DNA from: Chlamydia trachomatis
GTDB lineage: Bacteria > Chlamydiota > Chlamydiia > Chlamydiales > 2-12-FULL-49-11
Assembly (NCBI GenBank): GCA_945877885.1
Contig: CAMCSI010000008.1
Location: 1 to 16,278 of the forward strand
Reading direction: 5' to 3'
Length of the DNA stretch: 16,278 nt
Positions 8,242 through 14,554 of the stretch are shown piece by piece (within the stretch, counting starts at the first letter, position 1; each line of letters starts with the position of its first letter). A model generated the notes under the pieces. It had not been told where the DNA came from and made no database searches. It saw nothing but the letters and a program-made list of their open reading frames with translations. Made by a program: the position numbers and the translations under genes.

Positions 8242-8804
8242 TTTTTAAAAACCATTTTAAGTTTGGGATAATTAGAGAGAATGCGCCTTTTGATTGTGAG
8301 CATGCGCAATTTTTGCTCTCTAGAGGTAATAAATTGATAAGAAAGAATCGGCAAGGTGAAGAAGGTGAGGTGATAAACCGTGTCAAGTAGGGGCAATAGA
8401 GTACAGTCTAGGAGAAAGGAAAGGGGAGCTATAGAAAGGATAGAGTCTATGAATGTGTGCATCAACGTAAATAATAAAGTGTAAGTAAGAGAATATAAGG
8501 TTGTATAAAGGGCAAAAGGGAGCGGTTTTTCTTCCAAAAAATAGATTTTGAAGCGATGTAGAGCCAGGGTGGTAAAAATAGTACATAAAGGGTAAAACCC
8601 CATCGGTGTACTTGCCGTGCACATATCTAAAAAAATCCCAATAAAAAAGGAGAGCCAAATGCATTGGAAAAATGAACATCTAGAATAACAGATGGTAAAA
8701 AAAGGGGCAAAATAAAGAACAGGGAAAATAGAACTTACTCCACTAAGAGCAAAATGGGAGAAAAACGCAATAAAAAAATAGGGGAGTAACGAAACTTTTT
8801 TCAT
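8238..8804 (-). CDS. MreD-like polytopic membrane protein
   Basis: A 188-residue protein with about five or six hydrophobic segments (roughly 6-25, 27-41, 46-62, 68-82, 97-118 and 135-157) and a basic cytoplasmic tail (162-188). Residues 54-89 read FIGIFLDMCTASTPMGFYPL and then an Ala-Leu-His-Arg-rich stretch. This follows the typical MreD pattern of a membrane Asp (Asp60), a Ser/Thr turn, Pro-(L/M)-Gly and a following helix. MreD is a membrane partner of MreB/MreC in cell-wall synthesis, and chlamydiae divide with MreB instead of FtsZ. The assignment rests on pattern only, as the sequence is divergent. It is first in the operon with suhB, folD, apbE and rnr. No clear ribosome binding site was found before the ATG. 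Confidence 0.5.
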   Translation of the reverse strand: MKKVSLLPYFFIAFFSHFALSGVSSIFPVLYFAPFFTICYSRCSFFQCIWLSFFIGIFLDMCTASTPMGFYPLCTIFTTLALHRFKIYFLEEKPLPFALYTTLYSLTYTLLFTLMHTFIDSILSIAPLSFLLDCTLLPLLDTVYHLTFFTLPILSYQFITSREQKLRMLTIKRRILSNYPKLKMVFKK

Positions 8805-8995
8805 GTATCTAAGAATAGATGAAAAAAAATATGATGAAAAGTATTTAAATTATTCAAGCAAAAATTACAGGGATATTAGGTAATGTTTTGATGGTACCAA
8901 CTCTTAGCATCTAGAAAAAGGTTGCAATTTCACTTCTTGAATTGACCGCGATGCCCAATCAACAGAGCTTACTGTAAAAAAAATATGTTCTTGAG
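8805..8995 (-). other. Intergenic region with weak promoter and possible gene remnant
   Basis: This 191-base gap lies between the end of the coiled-coil cassette and the start of the MreD-like gene. A weak minus-strand promoter may lie here: TTGAAT (8852-8857), 18 bases, CATATT (8828-8833), each 4/6 to consensus. Positions about 8904-9002 are more GC-balanced and read on the minus strand as SSVDWASRSIQEVKLQPF, a stop, then ELVPSKHYLISL. This looks like decayed coding sequence, but no family was recognised. No rho-independent terminator was found after the cassette. Confidence 0.3.
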
Positions 8996-10978
8996 CTAAT
9001 TCGGTAGTTTAAGCGTCTTAAAAATCCACCTTGGATCTAAATCAAATAGGCGGTATTGTATTCCACCGCCCATACGTGTTTCTAGATTTAAGGGATCACA
9101 TTGCTTCTTCGCCATTCCCCAAAGAAATTGGACGTTAGATCCTGCTGGAATTTTGATAACTGTTATATGAGAGCGCTCTCCCCACGAACTCAGAAGGGCA
9201 GCCTGATCTTTAAGAATATCTAAAGCGTCTACAAGACCATGATAATAGCCTAAGCCCGTTGCTGGATTTATCCTATTGACCTGAGCGTGTTCAATATGCA
9301 TTGCCCACTTTAGACTTCGATCCACTCCTAAGATGCCAGAACCGTGTATTTGCACTAAAACCAGATCACTTTCTAATCGGCCTTTGTATTGCAGAGGAGG
9401 TCCATAAAACTCTTTAATGTCTTCATAATAATTTCTAGCGTAGCTGATGCGTTCAGGCAAGTGTGGAGATTTAATCAATCTAGCTGCCGGCTGAAGAACC
9501 CTGTCTTCTAAATAACCCAGAGGCCGTGCAAGCCCTTCATTAATGATTTTGCTAAGCTGACGATTGGCTAGAAATTTAACCGTTTGCTTTTGCACGCTTT
9601 GCTTGCCAGTTGCAAAAATTTTATTTGCAACTGAAGATCCAGCCTTTGTTAGCGGCATCATCAAAGCGCTGAGTGCAATATCTTGGCAATTCTGATAATA
9701 TTGCACGCTTTCTGAGGGAGCTATTCCAAAGCGGCGGTGATCGGCCAGAGCGGCAAGAACCATCCTTTGTTGATGCTTTTGACTAATTTTCTGAATCCAA
9801 GTCATCTCAGAAATCTGCTGCACTTTTTGCTCCATATAAACTTGCAGTTGCCCACAAACTTTTTCTACACGTGGATGACTCTTACAAATTGTTTTAGCTC
9901 CCCAGCCAATGGCTTGCGCTGGCAAACCCAAAACAGTGGAGGCAAGATGAGCATCCCTCATAGAATCACGATGATTATATATTTCCATAGTTCTTAAAGT
10001 GAGGTCAAATGGAGTTTCTTCTTCCTTTACTAAAGGATTTTTGTCTTGTTTAGGTGTTTGTTGTGGTAAAGGTTTTTTGCTTGAAGAATCAGCACCGCTA
10101 GTGGCTAAAACAGCCAATCCTGTAGCGGCACCGCCCAAGGTAATGTTTGCGGTTAATGTTCCGCCGCTAAGAGATAAACCAAATCCTATGCTCTCTCCGG
10201 CAGAGACGCCTGCTCCAATAGCGCCGGCTTTAAAGGCGCTTGCCAGGGCCCAGCCTCCGATACAGCAGGTGCCAACAATTGCAACAATTTTCACTACTTG
10301 CATCCATCTGTTTTCTTTTTGCTTTTCGATAGCACGCTCTGTTTGGAGGATCGCTTGTTGTATGGCAAGGGTCTCTTGCTGCAGATGACAGATCTGTATG
10401 GAAAGGTCACCTTGACTAGCTTGTAGCTCTTGACGACGCCTTTGCAAGTCGTTGATATTTGCCTGTAAAACGTCGACCTTTTTTGTCAGCTGGGCTATGG
10501 ATTGCCGCTCTTTTTCTACGATTTCTTGAATCTCTTGAATCTGTATTGCCGTTTGCTGAGTGTACCCTGCGATACGCTGAGATAAAGGTTTAAAATTCTT
10601 CTGCAAAAGTGTGGTTACATCTGTTTGCAAACGTGTAATCCATGCATCCTCATCTTCTCGAACCGCATCCAGCTGCTCTTGTAGAGCACGCAACGGCACT
10701 TGTGTTTGCATGCTATCAACACGCCTCTCCAGGTTGTTTAAATCTCTCTCATCTGCACTACGCAGATGCGTAAGCCTATCTTTAACAGCCCGCAACTCCA
10801 GCGCATATTTATCTCTCTTCTCGGCTTCAACGCGATCCAACGAGGCCTGCCTGGCGATAATTTTCGCCATGCGCGCCTGCCTATCTAAAACTATCGCAGA
10901 AGGCGTGCTCTCTTGCTGCGGAGGTACTGTAATCTGCGCTAAAGTAGGAAGTGTTTGTATCTGTGTTATCATCGACAT
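8996..10978 (-). CDS. Large coiled-coil protein with hydrophobic centre and toxin-like C-terminal domain
   Basis: A 660-residue protein of no recognised full-length family. Residues 1-30 are Thr/Pro/Gln-rich, a composition often seen at type III secretion N-termini. Residues about 31-110 and 143-225 are long coiled coils. Residues 226-246 are hydrophobic and 247-295 are Gly/Ala-rich. Residues 296-325 form a polar Lys/Pro/Gln linker and 326-510 are mixed helical. The C-terminal part (about 535-660) has VLVQIHGSG, a central helical part, then ITVIKIPAGSNVQF and MGGGIQYRLF. A late I-P-A-G strand followed by G-G-G-x-Q resembles the tips of bacterial polymorphic toxins, but no catalytic residue can be assigned. 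It lies 16 bases after the 228-residue gene and is last in the three-gene cassette. GGACGG precedes the ATG. No immunity-type gene follows, so a host target would be more likely than a rival bacterium. Confidence 0.75.
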   Translation of the reverse strand: MSMITQIQTLPTLAQITVPPQQESTPSAIVLDRQARMAKIIARQASLDRVEAEKRDKYALELRAVKDRLTHLRSADERDLNNLERRVDSMQTQVPLRALQEQLDAVREDEDAWITRLQTDVTTLLQKNFKPLSQRIAGYTQQTAIQIQEIQEIVEKERQSIAQLTKKVDVLQANINDLQRRRQELQASQGDLSIQICHLQQETLAIQQAILQTERAIEKQKENRWMQVVKIVAIVGTCCIGGWALASAFKAGAIGAGVSAGESIGFGLSLSGGTLTANITLGGAATGLAVLATSGADSSSKKPLPQQTPKQDKNPLVKEEETPFDLTLRTMEIYNHRDSMRDAHLASTVLGLPAQAIGWGAKTICKSHPRVEKVCGQLQVYMEQKVQQISEMTWIQKISQKHQQRMVLAALADHRRFGIAPSESVQYYQNCQDIALSALMMPLTKAGSSVANKIFATGKQSVQKQTVKFLANRQLSKIINEGLARPLGYLEDRVLQPAARLIKSPHLPERISYARNYYEDIKEFYGPPLQYKGRLESDLVLVQIHGSGILGVDRSLKWAMHIEHAQVNRINPATGLGYYHGLVDALDILKDQAALLSSWGERSHITVIKIPAGSNVQFLWGMAKKQCDPLNLETRMGGGIQYRLFDLDPRWIFKTLKLPN

Positions 10979-10994
10979 GAAACCGTCCGAAAAG

Positions 10995-11681
10995 TTATAC
11001 TACGCAATAAGTTATTGTACTTTGCAGCTGTACTGTATAAAATCTGATATTGTCTGCAACGGTCTGACCTGAATACATGTTTGCAGACTGATTTACAAAA
11101 TACGCATCTACACGTTTCATGCCCTCGACAACTTGTTGAAGAGCAGAGCGCGCTCCAACCACACGTGTATCGCCAGCTTGAATGGCTGCCGCCACACGTG
11201 TATCGCCAGTTTGAATGGCTGCCTCAAAACGTGCATCGCCAGCTTGTGTAGCCGTTTTAACTGCTTCGATTTGTGCTGCGACGGCAGCGGCAACGCGTGC
11301 ATCGGCGCTGCGTGCTGATGCCACCATCTCTTGGCGCATCATCTCAACAGAAGTTTCGGCAGAGCTCACCTTGTCTGTAATAGCTTGTATCTCTGCTTTG
11401 TGTAGAACTTCAAGCTCACGCTGTCGGCTATCCGATGCAATGAGCTGCTTGCGCAACTTACAATTTTCTTCGGAGAGTATACTAAAGCGCTCTTGCATCT
11501 GCTTCATAAATTGCTCGAACTGCTGCTCTGTTTTTTGAGCACCAATTGCAACGCGATCCTCTGATTCAGAAAGAACCGTTAAAACCTGCTCCAAAGCTGT
11601 ACTATTCTCTTCGGCCACTTCACGGGCACCTGTACCAGCGAGCTGTGAAGGACCCTTAATGGAAATCATTGACATAGACAT
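10995..11681 (-). CDS. Alanine/glutamine-rich coiled-coil protein with 11-residue repeats
   Basis: A 228-residue protein, unrecognised. Residues 1-25 are Ser/Gly-rich and start MSMSMISIKG, similar to the MSMI start of the downstream 660-residue protein. Residues 26-190 are predicted as almost continuous helix. Residues 122-176 form hendecads, with Arg at 129, 151, 162 and 173 in exact 11-residue phase; the clearest units are ATQAGDARFEA, AIQTGDTRVAA and AIQAGDTRVVG. The C-terminal part (195-228) is mixed and ends TITYCVV. There Cys is third from the end, so it is not a CaaX box. No signal peptide or membrane segment. AGGAGT at 11688-11693, six bases before the ATG at 11681, supports the start. 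It is the middle gene of the cassette, 38 bases after the 401-residue gene. Function unknown; scaffold, chaperone or effector are possible. Confidence 0.75.
   Translation of the reverse strand: MSMSMISIKGPSQLAGTGAREVAEENSTALEQVLTVLSESEDRVAIGAQKTEQQFEQFMKQMQERFSILSEENCKLRKQLIASDSRQRELEVLHKAEIQAITDKVSSAETSVEMMRQEMVASARSADARVAAAVAAQIEAVKTATQAGDARFEAAIQTGDTRVAAAIQAGDTRVVGARSALQQVVEGMKRVDAYFVNQSANMYSGQTVADNIRFYTVQLQSTITYCVV
11154..11252 (-). repeat. Three tandem 33-bp units inside the 228-residue gene
   Basis: The units encode residues 144-176 as three 11-residue repeats. On the plus strand ACACGTGTATCGCCAG at 11161 recurs at 11194 with only small changes. A third copy, with ACGTGCATCGCCAG, is shifted by a further 33 bases. 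The period is exactly three times 11 codons, so copy-number change would keep the frame. Confidence 0.8.
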
Positions 11682-11687
11682 ATATAT

Positions 11688-11693
11688 ACTCCT
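11688..11693 (-). promoter_or_regulatory. Strong ribosome binding site of the 228-residue gene
   Basis: On the minus strand AGGAGT stands six bases before the ATG at 11681. It is the clearest Shine-Dalgarno in the window and shows that the middle cassette gene is translated independently of the gene before it. Confidence 0.7.
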
Positions 11694-11719
11694 AAAATGG
11701 ACATTGATTATAATTTGTT

Positions 11720-12925
11720 TTACAAAATTGTGCAGCTGCGATCGTCATCTAGTTCTTCTTGTAGGCGCCGAATATCCGATTGCGCACGATAGTTGTCCCA
11801 GCGTAACTGTCTAATTTCTGCTGCACACTGTGCATTACGCATTTGCGCCAGAGATAAGGAGCTCTGCACCTGATTAGCATGTGCTTCACTTACTACGACA
11901 CGCCCTTCTAATTTAGTGACTGCTGCGCGGTGCGTATCGGTCATTGAAGAGATGGTGGAGATTGCTGTAGAATGGGCTGCAGCTGTTGTGCTAAGCTCTC
12001 TCTCTAGATGGCTTACCGCCTGTTGATGCGCCACATTCGCTGCCTTAATTTGTGCATCTAGAGCAACAACCGCACTTTCATGGGCTTGATGCATTTCGAT
12101 TAACTCCGCTCTCAAGGCATTGGAGACAGCAATATTGGTTTGATCTACCGAGGCAATCCGATTCTCAAGCTCAGCAACACTCTTACGATGAGACTCCTCC
12201 ATAAAGGAGATCTGACTCTTCAGCTCTGCAAGATGATCGCGATGTACCTGTGTAATCGATCCAATCTGTCTATCAAGAGCAGCTTCATGAGATGCTGCTC
12301 TTTCTTCAGCCCTTTCCATGACCGATAGATCCTGCGCGAGCATATATTCCATCCTCTTATCTACGCTAATCAGCGCACACTTCATCGACTCCTGCAGATC
12401 TCTTTGCTGCTTTTGTAATATTGCAGCTTTTGCTAATCTTTGATAAACAAAACGCCTGACCGCAGCGGCAGCGCTAGAACCTTCACCAAAAAGCGATAAC
12501 TGTGTGCTTGCAGCCTCCTCAGCCGGTGTAAATACTTTCGCCCATTCAATCATCTCTTTAGCAAAAAAGTGAGAGCCTGGCGTTTCATCCATCACCCCTT
12601 CATCTAACGGAGAAATTGCTTCAAAAAGCTGACGGCAATCTTGATGCACTCCGTTCTCCCAAGTCCAATCGCGTTCCAAAATCGGATGTTTTAAAGAACG
12701 TCCATCAAGTGGATTAACAAGAAGTTCAGTTACAAGTTCATGAATACGCTCAGAGGCGATTTTCGCCATCTCTTCTTGCGGCATAGAAAAGTGCTTTACT
12801 GCAAACTGTAGAACACTTGCCCCCCAACGAAATAGACTTTTGGATAATGAATCATCATACTCATGATATTTATCTAAAATATCGGTTAAACGATCAATCT
12901 GTTCTAAATTAGTTACAGCACTCAT
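11720..12925 (-). CDS. Candidate secreted effector: U-box-like region, 18-residue helical repeats, C-terminal CaaX-like CTIL
   Basis: A 401-residue protein, first in the cassette, with AGGTG four bases before the ATG at 12925. Residues 1-66 are helical. Residues 69-130 resemble a degenerate U-box: NPLDG (71-75), HPI (80-82), an aromatic middle with Trp87 and Trp89, SPLDE (105-109), then FAKEMIEW (121-128). This parallels the U-box order CPITG, DPV, TYER, CPxT, L..IxxW. Residues 140-207 are Ala/Gln-rich helix. Residues 210-349 are 18-residue repeats, most beginning with His. Residues 350-392 form another coiled coil. The chain ends DDDRSCTIL; Cys398-Thr-Ile-Leu fits a CaaX box with X = Leu, the preference of eukaryotic geranylgeranyltransferase I. 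Bacteria have no CaaX prenylation, so such a tail would matter only inside a host cell. The U-box call is tentative; the tail and repeats are directly visible. Composition is more GC-rich than in the housekeeping genes. Confidence 0.75.
   Translation of the reverse strand: MSAVTNLEQIDRLTDILDKYHEYDDSLSKSLFRWGASVLQFAVKHFSMPQEEMAKIASERIHELVTELLVNPLDGRSLKHPILERDWTWENGVHQDCRQLFEAISPLDEGVMDETPGSHFFAKEMIEWAKVFTPAEEAASTQLSLFGEGSSAAAAVRRFVYQRLAKAAILQKQQRDLQESMKCALISVDKRMEYMLAQDLSVMERAEERAASHEAALDRQIGSITQVHRDHLAELKSQISFMEESHRKSVAELENRIASVDQTNIAVSNALRAELIEMHQAHESAVVALDAQIKAANVAHQQAVSHLERELSTTAAAHSTAISTISSMTDTHRAAVTKLEGRVVVSEAHANQVQSSLSLAQMRNAQCAAEIRQLRWDNYRAQSDIRRLQEELDDDRSCTIL
11879..12298 (-). repeat. 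18-residue (54-bp) protein repeat array in the 401-residue protein
   Basis: Units start at residues 210, 228, 246, 264, 282, 300 and 318 at exact 18-residue spacing. A 14-residue unit then leads to residue 332. His occupies the first position at 228, 246, 282, 300, 318 and 332. Each unit has Leu or Ile near positions 8 and 12, as in HRKSVAELENRI and HQQAVSHLEREL. Eighteen residues are one heptad plus one hendecad, so the helix can remain a coiled coil. Confidence 0.75.
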
Positions 12926-12971
12926 AAAACACCTAACATATTAATTTTTTATTAACGAAGTTTTCTAAAAA

Positions 12972-13164
12972 TAATTAACCACTCATAAAGTTGATATAAG
13001 TTAATTATATCTAAATACTTTATCACATATTTTGTTAAAGTAAAGCGCTAAATTTACCTTAAGTGTATATCTTTGGTATTAGAGAGTTAAGCAAGTGGAG
13101 TTAATAGCAAGATAGAAATGATTGATATTAAGGATGGTAGAGATTTATAAGAAGTGGTTAATTA
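12972..13164. repeat. 12-bp perfect inverted repeat bounding a 193-bp noncoding segment
   Basis: TAATTAACCACT at 12972-12983 occurs as its exact reverse complement AGTGGTTAATTA at 13153-13164. The segment fills most of the gap between the CHRD gene and the 401-residue gene (12926-13185), and no gene was seen in it. It could be a small non-autonomous element, paired regulator sites or chance in AT-rich DNA. No clear target-site duplication was found. Confidence 0.4.
12993..13011 (-). promoter_or_regulatory. Palindrome overlapping a TATAAT box upstream of the three-gene cassette
   Basis: GATATAA (12993-12999) and TTATATC (13005-13011) are perfect 7-base arms around a 5-base spacer. On the minus strand a perfect TATAAT lies at 13004-13009, inside the palindrome and about 80 bases before the ATG at 12925. 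No good -35 box sits at 17-18 bases, which would fit a promoter needing an activator. The site is a candidate promoter-operator for the cassette. Confidence 0.4.
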
Positions 13165-13185
13165 AAACACATCAAAAAGGTTATG

Positions 13186-13797
13186 TTATTTTCGGAGCTG
13201 TTTGGTGGAGAGGGGGGTTAGCTGACCGCGGATTTCGCCCAGTTCGTTTAGGTGGGTATGGATGGTGATATAACAGCCCCCTTGAACAAGCAATTTTTCT
13301 TCTTTGGAGGGGGCTTTTGAGGAAGGGGAGTTATCTAGTTCTGTAAGTTTTATGGATCCAGTAATAAATCCAAAATTTTTAAGTGGGCCCTTCTGGGTTT
13401 TACTCTGCTCTTTTGCTTTTTTGGAATGAGCATAGCTATTACTTTTGCTAAACGGCTGGCCCATGATCGTTGCAATAATAGGGCCGTCTTGATGTGGGTA
13501 GCCAATTTGTAAGTGAATCATCACTGCAGGAGAGCTTAAATTAGAGTATGCGATGGCATATTCTAGAGTGTGTGTCTCTTTATAATAGATAAAGGTTCCA
13601 CTTCCTACTGCCTTTACTGGGGAATTCATTTCAGCTCGATCCATTTTTTGATCTTGGAAGAAAGGGTGGGGGATATTTTTATCTCTTGGATGATAAATCT
13701 TATGGGTGCAATTTGCAGGGGTTAAAATAGAGTTAAATACAAGTGGTTCACAAAATCCGAAACTAACGGCAAGAAGCAAGCATAGGTATTTTTTCAT
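13186..13797 (-). CDS. Secreted CHRD-domain protein
   Basis: A 203-residue protein with a signal peptide (MKKYLCLLLAVSFGFC, residues 1-16), so it should be exported. The Cys16 context SFGFC is not a good lipobox. Residues about 65-195 follow the CHRD pattern: GSGTFIYY at 65-72, LEYAIAYSNLSSPAVMIHLQIG at 78-99 (family LtyxIxyxNLsgpvtaaHIHxG), DGPIIATI at 104-111, FITGSIKL at 144-151, GGCYITIHTHLN at 173-184 and GEIRGQLTP at 187-195. CHRD domains were named from chordin and occur in many secreted bacterial proteins, mostly without known function. A Ser/Lys-rich insert lies at about 118-140. AAAGGGG before the ATG supports the start. It lies 70 bases after lolD in the same direction. Role unknown; an envelope or surface location is likely. 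Confidence 0.82.
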   Translation of the reverse strand: MKKYLCLLLAVSFGFCEPLVFNSILTPANCTHKIYHPRDKNIPHPFFQDQKMDRAEMNSPVKAVGSGTFIYYKETHTLEYAIAYSNLSSPAVMIHLQIGYPHQDGPIIATIMGQPFSKSNSYAHSKKAKEQSKTQKGPLKNFGFITGSIKLTELDNSPSSKAPSKEEKLLVQGGCYITIHTHLNELGEIRGQLTPLSTKQLRK

Positions 13798-13867
13798 AAA
13801 AAAGCCCCTTTAAATTCCCTACATGCCTTAATCTTTATTTAATTAAAAGAATTTTTTAAAAGAAAGG

Positions 13868-14554
13868 CTATTGTTCAGTAAGATGGCCGTTGGAGATGAT
13901 GTAGGAGCGGCCACAGCGCTTGGCAAAGTCTAAATCGTGAGTAACCACAATGAGTGATTTCCCCAAGTCTTTGCATGTTTCTAAAAGAAGGGTTTGCACT
14001 AAAGATGCCGCTTCAAAATCGAGGTTTCCAGTAGGTTCATCTGCAAGGATGATTTCTGGATCATTCATAAAGGCACGAGCAATGGATACGCGCGCCTTTT
14101 CTCCACCGGATAAAAGCTTTGCGGTAAAATCCTTTCTGTGAAGAAGATTCATCCCTTCAAGGAGGGAAAGAGCAAGTTGGTAGGACTCACTATTTTTTGA
14201 GATGGACTTTCGACCAATCTGCGCTTTGATGAGTAGATTATCTAACACTGTATATTCATCAAGAAGGTTGTGATTTTGGTAAATAAAGCCAATATTTTCA
14301 TTTCGAATTTTGGCAAAGTTTCTCTTTGGCAAAGCCTTGCCAAAAAGATATAGTTTTCCACTATCTGCTTTATCTAACGTACCTAAAATTGAAAGAATTG
14401 TACTTTTTCCAGATCCTGAGGGTCCTGTGATGGAAACAGATTCGCCTTTATTCACATATAAAGAGACGTTTTTTAAAAGCTCAACTGTTTCAGGGTAAGT
14501 AAACGTCTTACAAATATTTTCTGCTTCAAAAAGTACATCTGCGGCATCTTTCAT
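13868..14554 (-). CDS. lolD: Lipoprotein-releasing ABC transporter ATPase LolD
   Basis: ATPase that powers release of lipoproteins from the inner membrane in the Lol pathway. It is cytoplasmic and acts with LolC/LolE-type permeases. The 228-residue product has Walker A GPSGSGKST at 44-52, Q-loop Gln93 in IYQNHNLLDEYTVLDN, signature LSGGE at 148-152, Walker B IILADEPTGNLD at 168-179 and switch His206. The Q-loop region and the signature (SGGEKARVSIARAF) are typical of the LolD/MacB branch. The start ATG at 14554 shares its A with the TAA stop of the permease gene (TAATG), so the pair is translationally coupled and probably forms one complex. Confidence 0.92.
   Translation of the reverse strand: MKDAADVLFEAENICKTFTYPETVELLKNVSLYVNKGESVSITGPSGSGKSTILSILGTLDKADSGKLYLFGKALPKRNFAKIRNENIGFIYQNHNLLDEYTVLDNLLIKAQIGRKSISKNSESYQLALSLLEGMNLLHRKDFTAKLLSGGEKARVSIARAFMNDPEIILADEPTGNLDFEAASLVQTLLLETCKDLGKSLIVVTHDLDFAKRCGRSYIISNGHLTEQ

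Noticed and set aside
10995..11009. CaaX box on the 228-residue protein (ends TYCVV)
   Set aside because: Cys is third, not fourth, from the end, so the motif does not fit.
10611..11072. Plus-strand frame of 153 residues and similar plus-strand frames at 9999-10388 and 11215-11538
   Set aside because: They lie antisense to the three cassette genes, have Cys/Ser-rich or low-complexity translations, show no domain, and exist because the opposite strand is GC-rich and coding.
11154..11252. 33-bp repeats as a CRISPR array
   Set aside because: Units are directly adjacent without spacers, diverge gradually and keep an 11-codon coding frame.
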